DNA of 64,000 nt from Calvatia gigantea (taxonomy: Eukaryota > Basidiomycota > Agaricomycetes > Agaricales > Lycoperdaceae): the NCBI GenBank assembly GCA_025093985.1, contig JACAAK010000007.1:2170001-2234000 (forward strand), read 5' to 3'. Both the position numbers and the translations under genes were made by a program. Positions 44,354-56,600 of the stretch are shown one piece after another (within the stretch, counting starts at the first letter, position 1; each line of letters opens with the position of its first letter). Under the pieces are notes generated by a model. That model was not told the origin of the DNA. It made no database searches and saw only the letters and a list, made by a program, of their open reading frames with translations.

Positions 44354-46499
44354 GCCGCTCACTCAGACCGCATTAGCAATGCTGGTAGAGTTTGAGGAGG
44401 CTATGGTCGCTTTCAACCTGGGAGACAGTGGTGCCTTTGGTCCACTTGATACCCTGTCTGACCCATGTTGTGAACGTGTGCACTATGCACAGCAGTCCTA
44501 CATGATGCTGACATGTTGTTACCCGTTCTTGGTTTTTGATCTGGCAAACCATCATCTCCAGTCTGGTTCGACCGCTTTAGGTCCACTCCCCATTCTGGGT
44601 TGCAGCAGAACTGTTCCGCTCTGGTTGCTCCACCTTTGTTCTGGTATCCTCTCTGATCGACGACAATGCTTTGGGCTTTCTGGGATTCTCTTCAGATCTG
44701 CCTCAGTAATTTACTATATGATGTATCATCTACGCTGAGCATTATACTCCGCTTTGCTGGTCTATTAGCTGGTCTTCGTGACCGCAATAAAAATACCACA
44801 GTGTCAGGCAAATTATAAGCCTTGTGTTCTTGTGTTCCAAGTTGATTGGGCAAGTCCTGCCTTGAGTAAAAAAATATACCACGAGCATATACCTGAGCTA
44901 TTTGACTCACTTAAGCCGGCAGTTACAAGCCACTAAGGCCCGCTTAATCAAATAAAGCTGGGATATAGAGAATATCTTTGAGAAGTCCACCGTTCATTCC
45001 TTTACTTCAGGCTCCAACACTTTACCCTTTCCACATCTATTCGACTACCGCTTTATTCTTTCTACGGATAGCTCATGCACTTTAAGCACTTTATGCCACG
45101 CTAAGGCAGTGGGCCACCGCATCTGCAGCGCTTACGCTGGTATGGTAGACAGCAGCTGCAAGGCTTGCAGCACCAATAAAACCAATGGCTTTATGCCAAT
45201 GGCAGCAGCACTTGCAGCATTCGCAAAAATATCCAAAGAAGATAGCAAGGAGAAGAATGCTTATTGCATCCTTGCAGCTGGGAAATAAAGGGAGAAGGAT
45301 AATGAGCTGGTAATACTGCCATTATGTTGTTTCAGGAAATACTTCAGAATATAGTTTAAATATGCTGCTGGCTCGAGCGATTGCTGCCATATACTATTTC
45401 TCTTATAGAGGAGCCATGTCAATATATGTCGCATCCTGCTTCTAGCATCAACGTTCCTTCACTTGTATTAAGCGCATGTCCATGTGCCCAAGTTTGAAGA
45501 CCTGTTTTAAGTCAGAGCATGGACGAGCACATTAAAATGCTTTGTCCGCCAACTACAGGAATAACAATGATTGCTTTAAGGAAGTTTGACTTCATGGAAG
45601 TCGCCATCCATTATCAGGACTCGAGCACACCATTTAGCAACTATAATTGAGAAAGAGGATGAGTATAGCACCATACGATGCAATATGCCGACGAATTTCT
45701 TAAGAAATCCTTTAGACTGCTCTTTATGGAGCTTGGTGCTGGAGGAGTTCTTGTGTCGCCATCTTCGGATGTTGCTGACCTTGATACCAATGGAAGGATA
45801 TACGGCAGTACTTTCGACTTCATACTCCTTGATAAATGCTACGAATAACAGTGTGCCGCGTGAGATGTAAGCGCTGGCTATAAACCCTTTTCTATGCAAC
45901 AAGTGAGAAATCCTTACGGATCATATGAAGATGATAGCAGGAGCAAACCACTCTATTCACTTGAGAAGAATATCCTTTACAGGATCTCATGAATCGCATC
46001 ATTAAGAAAGGAAATTATGACACATCTAGGAATTAGCAGAATAGCTCCCAACGTATAACAGTTGAGCTTCAGCACTAAGTCACCAGATATAATTCTTAGA
46101 CCTCACCACTTTACATTAGGCTTGAGGCAAGAAACTGGAATCCTTCGGGAACGACAAGTCTGAGCTGCTTTCACACTCCAGCATTAGTCTATGACATTAG
46201 GGATAAAGATTTGTAGTGCCACATAAGTGTGCAGCCGATCTATATCAAGAAAATCTTATAATGTATGTCCTCGAGTGTAACGCTTTTGAGGCAATTGTTG
46301 AAGGTCACTCCCTTTGCAATAAGTCATGAAAAGCTGTTTTAGTTCACCCAATCTCATCATTGTACACGAACTTGCATTACGAGCAAGGAGATGAATGGTT
46401 GTTGAACATTACGCCTACTAGACTATATCGTTTGACATCATCGAACAGAACTTCCCATGATTATGCCTTCTCCACTTGCCATTTACGACTTGTCGAGAT

Positions 46500-46870
46500 G
46501 TCGCATTATTTCATTGCCACTCTGGATTATTTCACAAGGGAAATTGCATTAGTACCTTTATCCAGAATCCTTTGTACGAATATCCTCGTCCTTGAGCATT
46601 ATACTCGGACTTGATGGAATTGCTAGTCGCCAAATACGACACTATTCTATGACTTCTTATCTCATGATGATAGTTGTCCTCCTTCAAAAGAAGTTATGAG
46701 GCTCTAAGATTCATTGGAGAAACCTCTACAGTATAGCTGACAATGGCCAATGTCGCAACTGATTATGGAGGAGAGTTTGTCTAAATGAGAGCAATAGCAA
46801 ACATTTGTGGCATGAATAACCCACTTAAACCTCCTACTCCCAATGCTTTTGCAATGGTTGATGTAGAGAG
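46500..46870 (+). pseudogene. Integrase-like remnant
   Basis: Two short conserved blocks separated by broken sequence: SHYFIATLDYFTREIALVPL resembles the first catalytic Asp region of retroelement integrases. TDYGGEFV, followed some 25 codons later by VDVERL, resembles the second Asp and the Glu. Frames are interrupted by stops and indels. It cannot be functional. Confidence 0.45.
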
Positions 46871-47695
46871 ACTGATCTGCACTACACTTTGAGAGCCTAA
46901 AAGCTTTATGGCAACGGGGAAGTCTTACCCGTCTCAGTGATAGTTAGCATTGACTAGAGCGTAATGTGCCAGTCCAAGTGTTTATAGTGGAAGACACTTA
47001 ATTGTGTAAATCAAGGGAAAAACCATTAATTTGGTTCTGTACTGTGGGTTTGGCTTTGCGGCGCATCAGTTAACATAATGACCGCCCAAACATGATCGCT
47101 TATTCAAGATGTAACATACCTCGATCGTTTGATCAACAAGAACTTTTAAGTTCAAGTGGTACACAGAAAGGCTTAACGTTCTACAAACAATCCACATTTG
47201 GATGCCTTACTCAATGAGGGAATATACCCTTAAAACGTCATGATTCAGCAACTGGATAGCAGTAAAACCAGTTCATTTGCAAAGAAGAGAGCAAAACCTG
47301 CACGAAGCAAGAGATAGCCACTTCTTTATCCACCATCTTTTGATGTCGCAGGATATATTCCATTTAACTCCACAATCACCCCCTGATTCCTTTCCATTTC
47401 CATTCGAGAAATCTCCGCCCACCATATCCTATGTCTTACACTGACATATTCGCCAATTTAATGCATAAGATGTACATCCTTTATAAGACATCTACTGCTT
47501 TTGACACACCACACTTCTGTGTCGCCACTTATGTGGAACGACCGTTGTGGAGGAGTTATAGAATAAAATGCTGGTTGATACGCATTGCACAATTGAACCT
47601 GACTAGGAAAGACTGCACTGTTCATTACGTGGGTCACCTACAGGTAGACTATAATGGATTAGGTGTTCAATTTCAAGAAGAACTCGTTTGGACTC

Positions 47696-47796
47696 ACCGA
47701 CTAGAGTTGGACAAGCATAAGACTTGCTACGTGTTCACACTAGTATCTACCAGAAAAGCGTAACAGCTCGGATAAATCATTCTAAAAATATGTGAT
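47696..47796 (+). repeat. 101-bp direct repeat, left copy
   Basis: Starts ACCGACTAGAGTTGGACAAG and ends AAAATATGTGAT. Identical base for base to 50063-50163. The two copies flank the inserted Gypsy fragment. Confidence 0.95.
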
Positions 47797-50062
47797 CTGC
47801 TTGTAAGAGCACTATGTCATCTATGTTTCCTGTTTGCAGCCAACTTTCTTGGATCATGGTGACTAGTTTGTCTTCTTGTCCTTCTGGTATTTGGTGGATT
47901 TGGGACAATAGGTTGGCCTTTGTATTTTTTTTTCCAAGTATGTATTGCAGTATGAAGTTGTAGTCCTGTAAGTGTAGGTACCATCGAGCTTGTCATCCAT
48001 TCAGTTTTTGTGGTTCTCGGTAGTATTTTAAATTTTCGTGGTCGGTCCAGATTTCAAATTTTTCTTCTGCATCCAGCAGGTAGTGTCTCCATTCTTTTAG
48101 AGTGTGGATGATAGCTAGTAGCTCTTTGTCATATATTTCATAATTACACTCTGCCAGTGATAGTGTTCATGATGTGAAGGCGATTGGGTGCCATTTGGCC
48201 TCCTATAGCTGTGATAGTATGTCTCCTAATGCATAGTCTGATGCATCAACTTCTACCCTGAACTGTCCTTATCTTTGTGGCAGGGTTAACATGGGCTCTT
48301 CGGTGATGCACTTTTTAAGGTGATCAAAGGCCGCCTGATGTTCTTGATTCCATTCCCATATGGTTGCTCCCTTGAGTTTGTTTAGCAGTCCTGCAATCTT
48401 GCTGAAGTTTTTTATGAAATGTCAGTAGTAGTTGGTGAAGCCTAGGAATCTTTCTACCCCTTTTGTATTTTTCGGCTCTAGCCAGTCTCATACCGATTTG
48501 ACTTTTTCTTCTTCCATTTCAATTCGCCCATGTCCCACTTTGACTCCTAACATAGGAATTTCTTCTACATCAAAGATGCATTTGGTTCGTTTGAAACATA
48601 GATTGTATTGTGCTGTGTGCTCCAGGAACCATACTGTCCACTCTTTTAATTGTTCCTTGGTGTCACCAGGAATGGCGAAATCATCTATATAGTTTACAAT
48701 ATCTCCATTTTGCAATAAATTATGGAAGATGCTTGTCATCATTCTGGAGAAGGTCCCTGGCAAGTTGCTGAGTCTAAAATACATGACTGTTGGCTCAAAA
48801 AGCCCTTTGTTGGTGAGGAACGCCACTTTCCATTCATCTCCTTCCTTGATCCTGATGTTGTTATATCCCCAAATGATATCAAGCTTGTTGAAATACTTGG
48901 CCTTTCCAAGCTTGTCGATCACCTCACCAATTCTTGGCAGTGGCATTTTGTCCTTGATTACCATGTTGTTTAATCGTCTATAGTCCTGAATTAATCTCTT
49001 GGATCTGTCTTTCTTAGGGATAAAGAAGGTTGGTGCTGTATATGGGGATTTTGATAGTTGTATTTGTCCCGATTCTAGGTTTTCTTTGATGAATGCTTTG
49101 AGTTTGTCCTGTTTTTTGACCGTCATGTTGTACATTCCTGCGCTTATTTCCTTTGGGGTGTCCTCCATTAGGATTATTTCGTGGTTCCATTTGGTTTGTT
49201 CTGGGAGCTTGTCAAACATTGTTTTGTTGAATAGATGTATGAACGGTTGTATGTAGTCTGGTAGATCTTCTGGTTTAGTCAGGTCAGGTTCATCTTCTTC
49301 TTCCCATAAATCCTCTGTAGCAGCCATGCTCCGTATTTTCTCCGTGATGGAGATGTTTTGGTGGGGAAATTGACAGTTTGGTGGATACTGGGTGAACTTG
49401 ATTTCTCCATTATTCCAATCTACTTCCAGGTTATGTTTGACCAGCCAGTCATGTTCCAGAAAGACCTCTGTGTGGTCTTGTAGTTGTATGACTGATACTT
49501 CAATTCATTCTTTGTGTCCTTGGATATCTATGTTGATTGTGGCCATTTCTGTTACTTTTCCACCCTGGTTGGGTGTTCCATCTGTGTTTAATACTAAAAT
49601 CTGTTGTTCCAGTTTTTGGGTGGAAAGTTTTTCCTCATCTACCAGTTTTTTGCTGATACTGCTGGTTGTGCATCCTGAGTCGACAATCGTGTCCACTGTT
49701 ATCTCTTTTTTCACCATTTGTATTTTTCCTTTTAGGTTTAGTTCGTGCTTTCTTCTCTGAGGAATCATGTAGAATTTGTTTGATATCCTAGATACAAGCT
49801 TTCTGACTCTCGAGGTAGTGCCTACTCGGAGTCTTTGGAAAAATCCTTCTTTTCTTCATCAACTTCTTCTACTCCTTGGACCTGTATCTTCTTTGGTGTG
49901 GTGCAGGCCTTTGTGATGTGGCCTGTTTTCCCACAGTTGTTGCAAGTCAACCCCTTGGGTTTCTTGCAATCTTTGGCCATATGTCCAAAAATGCCGCAAT
50001 TATAGCATTTAGGTTTTCCTTCAGCATTGAAAATGTGGCATTGGCTTCCTATTTCCATTGGT
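47797..50062 (-). mobile_element. Internal Gypsy chromovirus fragment without LTRs
   Basis: Read on the minus strand from 50058: two CCHC knuckles (CYNCGIFGHMAKDC, CNNCGKTGHITKAC), the protease motif TIVDSGCTTSSISKKLVD, then RT with FFIPKKDRSKRLIQDYRRLN, YFNKLDIIWGYNNIRIKEGD and the catalytic box NYIDDFAIPGD. RNase H follows (VEVDASDYALG, YDKELLAIIHTLKEWRHYLL). It stops near the RNase H/integrase junction. A 279-codon frame (48488-49327) is intact over RT; elsewhere stops interrupt. Both ends are truncated and no LTR is attached. It sits exactly between two perfect 101-bp direct repeats of the host element. Confidence 0.85.
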
Positions 50063-50163
50063 ACCGACTAGAGTTGGACAAGCATAAGACTTGCTACGTG
50101 TTCACACTAGTATCTACCAGAAAAGCGTAACAGCTCGGATAAATCATTCTAAAAATATGTGAT
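50063..50163 (+). repeat. 101-bp direct repeat, right copy
   Basis: Identical to 47696-47796 and followed by GGTTATACC, whereas the left copy is preceded by GGACTC. The element sequence therefore resumes here after the insertion. Confidence 0.95.
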
Positions 50164-50961
50164 GGTTATACCTCCATATGAGCTTTCGCCTCGCATAGCT
50201 TAACAAACTTGCAAGAAAATTCTTTTTATTTCTGGAACTGCATTGATAATGATCTGCCATTAACAATGCGCATTGACATTTAAATCGAAAATACTCCTCG
50301 CTGAGGGAGGAGTACAGTAAAACTAGTTCTTAATTGCTAGTGAATAACCGCATACGATTAAAAGCTTTCAATAGCTACACTTCGCTGGTCCGTCTTAATT
50401 GATGTGTGCCGCAGTGGTTCGTAACATGATAAACACTCTCTAAGCCCTAAAAAGTGATACGATTGAGTAACATGTGTTAGGAAACTTAACATGCTGAAAA
50501 GCATGGAGGAGAACAACGGACACAGTATTCTTACTCCAAATCCGATGACCGCCTTATCCTGCGCTTTACAGCAAAGGAACTTCAATAAGTTGAAGGCATC
50601 GCTTTTGTGATTCAATTCTCCAGTTATCCATGCATGTGAGATATGCTTAGCATTGATAACAAAACTGCTTTTGCAGACTGGATGAGAAGATACACTGGAA
50701 TAATCTGATGGGCTTAGGCTTACCAGATAAGAAGAAGAGTTTGAATGACACCAGATGAGCACTATATGTGTTATGTGGAAGGAATCTTCAATCCTTGATT
50801 GAGCTGGATTTAATCCACCTTCATGTGATTACGCTGGATTTTATCTGCATTTTCCAAAACCACTTCGTCGACCTTACTTTGGCAATAAAGTCTAACAGCC
50901 TTGCAACTAGCTGGCTCGAGCGATTGCCACAACATGATACTGATTCCTACGTCATTGTGAG

Positions 50962-51643
50962 CCCTCCTCTTCGGAGTCGATGGGAAAAATATAAAGGATA
51001 TGATATTCCTTTCCGCCTTCATATGAAGATGCTTGGATAAAAATATTAGGTTTAGAAATATTCCTTTCCGCTACAGTCACTGGAAAAATATATTCATAGG
51101 ACTTTCAGATTGTTCCTATCGCCTCTTACGAGTCGCTGATAAAACAAATGGGGAGTTATCCCTGCCGACGTCTCAAAATGAGTGTCTTAGGCAAAAATAA
51201 CATTAGGAAATTATTCCTTCCTCCTCCAACGAGTTGTAGGAGAAAATATTACAAGGTTTACACTTTTACCTTTCCACCTCTTACGAGTTGTTGGATAAAA
51301 CAAATCAGGAACATATTCCTTCATACTCGTACAAGAGTCAACTGTAAAAATATGACAGGAACTTATTCCTTTCGCAAGATAAAAATAAGATAGGGTCTAA
51401 CGATCCTTTCTCTCTTTTACAAGATTGAGAAAAAACTTCATAGGTTTTGAATGTAACCTTCCGCCTCTTCATGAGTCTATGGTAAAATATCTATATGGAA
51501 TTTATCCATCCGCCTCAAATTGAGAGTCCGGAAAAATATACAGGGTCAACTTCAAGATCCTTCCACCTCTTCGGAGTTGTATGGAAAAACAAATAAGGGA
51601 CTTAACTGTTCCTCCCTCCTTTTTGGAGTTGATGGGAAATAAC
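50962..51643 (+). repeat. Degenerate ~50 bp minisatellite
   Basis: About 13-14 diverged tandem units. Each has CCTTTCCGCCTCTT, then an ACGAGT/TCGGAGT-like core, GATGG, an A-rich AAAAATAT block and a block ending ATTCCTT. Clear cores occur near 50969, 51128, 51223, 51283, 51470, 51570 and 51623. Units are 40-60 bp. The array lies within the body of the Copia-like element. Confidence 0.75.
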
Positions 51644-52384
51644 AAAAAGTGTGTATGCATTCCTTGGGACTGAATCCTTAATCCGCATTGGCCAAAATGC
51701 CTTTTGCATGGAGGAAATTGCATGAGACCACTTCCATTTGCGAATCCATTAATTTGGAATTTGTTTGAGTCAAATCAGAACAAGGCTTGTAGCATCATCG
51801 CTCTGCTGGCTCATAGGACTGCTGCGGCTAACTGATCTACATAACCGCAAAAGTGACAGCCTTGGTTACGCTGGCTTAGTACTGCTGCTTTCCTGATCTT
51901 ACAATAAACACACGCTGGATTAGCGACCAGTGATTTATCACTTAGGATTTCGCATCAGCAAAATGGTTTTTTGTATTTCGCACCTATGCAGAAAAACAGA
52001 TTTGTTGAATGCTTCGAAAGAATTGCTGTTTACAATTTCTGGAGGAGTCTCTTTAGGCTTTCCTACTCCTTACTCTTAGATGAAAGTTGCAGCAAGTTAG
52101 TCGCGGGAGTATAAAAAGTTGAGTCAAAGGACATTTGATAGCTCAAAGCAATTGCCGTTGCGTCCTTTATGGCCATCATAGCAAATGCTAGCATCAATTC
52201 CTCTCCGCTACAGGAATTCTTCTCCAACTTTCAAAAGCTGGTTAATTCTGCATGATCGTTGATGACTCCGACATTTGATGAATGGTGCTGCTGCTCTTTT
52301 GTTGAAGATTCCAATGTCTAAGTCTGGTTTCAATACTGCTAGATTATTGAAGCGTTAATCTTCCCCCCTTCAAGTGAGGAGGAG

Positions 52385-52929
52385 TGTTAAATCTCGCTCC
52401 GTACCACTATGTTGGTTCAGTCTATTTATAGCTGAAATGGGGTTCGAGTATTTCACCTTCAGAGGGTCGATAATAACGGACCATCACAGACTATGTACAC
52501 AGTAGTGGTACTGCCCTTCTGGTAGTCGGTTATTCACTCTGCATGGAACCTTCTAGTACATGCGTCGTACACAGTATGCTCCACTTATGCTACTGGTAGT
52601 TAGACCTCACCTGTATAAGGGTTTAGAGTACACAGACCAGGGATATTAGTATATATGCCCTATGTAGCATTGAAGTATGTAGGCCCTTTCGGGTATGCCT
52701 TTTGGCATAAGACAATATGTCTTCTCTCCTCTACGCTAGCTTCTCTAAGCATCGCTTCCCCTCTTATCAAGATTCTCTGAGTACACTGGTATAAGCAGGA
52801 CTATGTCCGCTACCATGCGCCTCTCCTACTGGACCGTCTCCTGGATGAATACGACTACCCTCCACCGCTGACGCCTACACGCTTAGGTAGTGTGAACTTA
52901 TATTGGGATGTCTACTCGTTCTCTCAACA
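52385..52929 (+). repeat. Right LTR of the Copia-like element
   Basis: 545 bp, starts TGTTAAATCTCGCTCC and ends TTCTCTCAACA. Nearly identical to the partial LTR at 43394-43837. Its last ~100 bp match the end of 43838-44336. Confidence 0.8.
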
Positions 52930-53034
52930 TTATCAGACTAAGGTCATAACATTTGGTTAAGTGTTCCCACCTCACCTTGCAAGGAGTAGGCTGAAACAGG
53001 CCTGAACAAAACAAGACAACCCAGGAGCTAGTAT
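52930..53034 (+). mobile_element. Gypsy LTR 3' end and 5' leader, plus orientation
   Basis: TATCAGACTAAGGTCATAACA (52931-52951) is the 3' end of the Gypsy LTR read along the element. Next comes TTTGGTTAAGTGTTCCCACC, a plausible primer-binding site containing TGG, and a short leader to the gag-like ORF. Confidence 0.6.
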
Positions 53035-53460
53035 ATGAGCTCGAACCCAGATGAATATAGAGAACCAAATCTCAAAGTCACCAATGATGAATCTGAAACA
53101 TCAGATGAAGAAGAAACAGGGAACCCAGAAGTACCTGAAGAACTAACTAGAGGAACACACAATGAATCTGGAGCAAACCCAGCAGAAGAAGTGCTATCAG
53201 GACTTCTAAATGAACTCGACCTAGCAGAGGAAGAGTTAATCCATCAGGAAAACCCAGAACAGGAGAAATTAGACAAATCAAGCTCAGACGAAACAGAATC
53301 AGAAACTGGCTCTGATATGACCAACAATGCAGTAGTACCTGCAATAACACCCAGTGGGAAAGGCTTAGTGCCAGACCTGGCACAGGCAGGAATAACTAAA
53401 ACAGGTACATGGCTAGGAGGGAATGCAGACAAGTACGGAACTAATACGAGAATAGACTAG
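53035..53460 (+). CDS. Gag-like acidic ORF of the Gypsy element (partial)
   Basis: 141 codons starting MSSNPDEYREPNLKVTNDES, strongly acidic and rich in Glu, Ser and Asn (DEEETGNPEVPEELTRGTHN, LDLAEEELIHQENPEQEKLD). Its position just after an LTR end and leader is that of gag. The last ~25 codons (AGITKTGTWLGGNADKYG) are translated from LTR sequence, as the same bases recur at 63564-63630. The gag is therefore fused to an LTR tail by deletion. Confidence 0.55.
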   Translation: MSSNPDEYREPNLKVTNDESETSDEEETGNPEVPEELTRGTHNESGANPAEEVLSGLLNELDLAEEELIHQENPEQEKLDKSSSDETESETGSDMTNNAVVPAITPSGKGLVPDLAQAGITKTGTWLGGNADKYGTNTRID

Positions 53461-53471
53461 AGTTCACAACA

Positions 53472-53623
53472 GGTACTACATGAAACGTCTGATAATAATG
53501 GCGCGGTAGTACTATGAGTCAATACTCAGAGATCACTGGGCTAGAATGGACGAAACAGGCACAATGTAGCGGTGGAATGTAGACAAGTACGGATCAGACA
53601 GGAATAGTCGAAAGTTCACAACA
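53472..53623 (-). repeat. Partial Gypsy LTR
   Basis: Resembles the second half of the 63349-63657 LTR and ends AGTTCACAACA before a polypurine tract. It is the truncated 3' LTR of the minus-strand element to its right. A second LTR tail (about 53390-53471) abuts it on the left. Confidence 0.7.
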
Positions 53624-56600
53624 ATACCCTCCATTCAGGCTTCATACCTCAGGAAGCTTATCAAAGTCTCCATTTACTATGGTGGCAGCAAGTGCTTTCT
53701 TGGTGGATGCGATAAGGAATTTTCCATTGTTTGATTTCACAAAGAAAATGGGCAAATGACTGTGACTGTCTTGATGGATAGGGACTGGGATGCCATTGAA
53801 GGGGAACTCGGTGGTGGTGGAGCTGTCCCAGTAACTCTTGACTATCAATTTCCAGTAATGTTGGTCTTTCTCTTGTCCTAGTAGTACAGTACAGAATCTT
53901 GCAGGTAGAAGAAAAACCAATGCAAGTTGCGGTGAGGTGATGGTTTTTATGAAGTGGCGAAGGACATTGACTTCTTCCTTTATGGAGACTGTAACTTCTT
54001 CGTCCATGGGGGTGTTGGTGTGAGATGGCAGGGAGGAATTAACTGTGTCGTGCAATTCAGAGAGTGTGATGTGAATCCTGTCAACCAGGGTGTTGATATC
54101 GGGGTCTTCGTTTGTTTTATCTCTTCCAAGTAACTTCATGGCTACATCTGCAAGCTCAAGGAAGATGTTGGCAATGTCGAGGTGATTGAAGACTTCAAGG
54201 CCTAAGTCAATTCAGCTTTGAAGTCCTTGGACCTGATCTTGTTCACTGGGAGTGAGGGTAGATTGGTCTAGGGCTTGGAAGATAGCGGGGATATGCTGGT
54301 TGGTGGAGGAGAATGTGTTGGTAAACCCTGCATACATGTCAGTAAAGGTGATGCATGCAGTGGCAAGGGTAATGTGTCAGTTTACAACTAGTCATCTGTT
54401 TTGGGCAGTGATGTTCTCGATTTCACTGTTGGTCGCTTTATCAACATCCTTGAGCAGGACTTCAAGGAGGCCTTGTACTGGAGACAGTGTCTTTGTGAGG
54501 TTATAGTGGGTTCCTTGGGGAGCAGGTGCTCAGCTGTTGTCTGGTTCAGGGAATGGGAGGGAGGAGATTCTGGTGGGTATGGGGTGAATGAGAGAGTCGA
54601 TAGTGATATGGTTAGATTGGGAGACAGGCATGTCTGTTTAGTTTCTTTGTCTAGGTTGCTTGTTCAATGCTTTTTTGTGTTTTCTGCCCCTTCTTTTATG
54701 GGTATTCTCTGGATGCCTTTCTAGGTAGTCTCATATGGTGTCTTTCACATTTTCCAAATTGGACTCTGCTGTCCACATATCTTCCTCATTGCTGTACCCC
54801 TTCCAGTGGACTAGGAATTGATAACCCTTTCCTTGTTTTCATTGTCCGCAGATCTCTTCTACTTTGTACTCTTTTTCATTGTTGATGATCACTGGATTGG
54901 GCACTGATGGTTGTTTTTGACTCGGGAACTCTGCCTGGTGTGCTGGTGTCAGGAGCTGTTCATTGAATACATCATGGATGGCCCATCCATCTAGTAATGA
55001 CAGCCGATATACTGCTTCTCCTATTTTTTTCTTAATAAGGAAAGGTCCATACCATTTTTGGCCTAGCTTCTTTGATGATTGATTGGTATGGATGTTGGTG
55101 TTCTCCAACTATACTTTATCTCCTATTTGATATGCGTTGGCATGGGTTCTACTGTGGTTGTGCTACTGTTTCATCTTTTCTTGGTACGTCTGTAGTGCTG
55201 ATGAGGTATTGTCTTGGGCAGTCTGTAATTGTTCTAGGAATGTTGTGGCGACGGGATTGTTTGCTGTTGGTTCATTCTTGCCTTTTTATGGATTCCTTTC
55301 ATAGTTTAGGAAAAATGGTGTTTCCTGTGTTCCTCCATGTTGCTTGTCATTGTACTGAAATTCTGTGATGGGGAGCCATTCTGCCCAGTCATCCTGGTCA
55401 TAGTTGCAGTACAGGCAGATATAAGTTTCCACTTCTCTGTTGATGCGTTCAGTTTGTCCATCTGTTTGTGGGTGGTATACTATCAATAGATTTTGTTTGA
55501 TGCCGAGTCCTTTGAATAACTCCTTAGTGAATTCTGATGTGAATTGAGGTCCTCGGTCACTGAATACTTTCCTCGGTAATCTGTGTAGCTTCCATATTTC
55601 ATCTCGGTATATCTTTGTGACATCTTTAGATGAAGCATCTGTGGTTGTCACTGAAAGTCGTATCATTTTTGTGAAGTGGTCCACAATGACTAGTATTGCG
55701 TCTTTTCCTTTAGACTCTGGCAGTGGTCTGATCATGTCAACACTGATTTCTTCCCAAGGTCCATTTGGTATTGGGAGGGGGTATAGTGGTGATTTGAGCA
55801 GTGTCATTCTTGATTTGTTTCTTTGGCAGGCTTGGCATCCTTGGATATATCTTTTTACATCCTTTTGTATTGATGGCCACCAGTAGTCTCGGCTAACCGG
55901 TCTTGTCATCCTGTGTTGTCCTGGGTGTCCTGTGTCTGGGGTATTGTGGTACTGTATTAGGATTTCTTCACGTAGTTTCTGGTTGGATGGGATGTATGCG
56001 CTATTCTGTTTGTAGATAACTCCGCCATCTTTGGTGAGTTGGGATTCTTGCTTCTTTAGTTCAGTTAGGACTGTTGTTTCTTGTTGGGTTTGGCTTCAAA
56101 TGCGTTCTAGGAAGTTTGGTTCGATGAACAATTCTGCTCATAAGAGTACCGTACTGTCTGTGCTTTCTGTCTGTAGCCAGCTTTCTCGGATCATAGTGAC
56201 TAGTTTATCTTCTTGTCCTTCTGGCATTTGGTGGATTCGGGATAGCAGGTTGGCTTTCGTGTTTGTTTTCCCAGGTACATGTCATAGTGTGAAGTCATAG
56301 TCTTGTAGCCGCAGATACCACTGTGCTTGTCGTCCATTTAACTTCTGTGGTTCTCAGTAATACTTGAGATTCTCGTGGTCAGTCCAGATTTCAAATCTTT
56401 CTTCAGTGTCTAGAAGGTAATGTCTCCATTCCTTCAGGGCATGGACAATGGCTAGCAACTCTTTGTCATATATTTCATAGTTCCGTTCTGCCAGTGACAG
56501 TGTTTGTGATGTAAAAGCAATTGGATGCCATTTGTCTTCTTGTAGCTGTGAAAGTACCCCTCCTAATGCATAGTCTGATGCATTGACTTCTACTCTGAAT

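Larger units (their letters stand above)
43838..52929 (+). mobile_element. Degenerate LTR retrotransposon, probably Ty1/Copia
   Basis: Bounded by LTRs at 43838-44336 and 52385-52929 (TGTTGA/TGTTAA ... TCAACA). A primer-binding site lies at 44337 and a purine-rich tract (AAGTGAGGAGGAG) just before the right LTR. The ~8 kb body has no long frame. An integrase-like remnant lies at 46500-46870 (DYFTREIALVPLS and, further on, TDYGGEFV). A foreign Gypsy fragment occupies 47797-50062 and a degenerate minisatellite 50962-51643. The two LTRs differ greatly, so the pair may not come from one insertion. No matching target-site duplication is visible: the left flank is ...CTCCCA and the right flank TTATC.... 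Assignment to Copia rests mainly on the primer site. Confidence 0.65.

Noticed and set aside
44310..44738. 142-codon ORF at the start of the Copia-like body as gag
   Set aside because: The duplicate at 61110 carries indels in the same stretch and the peptide has no CCHC or gag-like features.
53642..54733. Post-chromodomain ORF as a retroviral envelope
   Set aside because: No signal peptide or TM segment is visible and it is in frame with Pol rather than separate.
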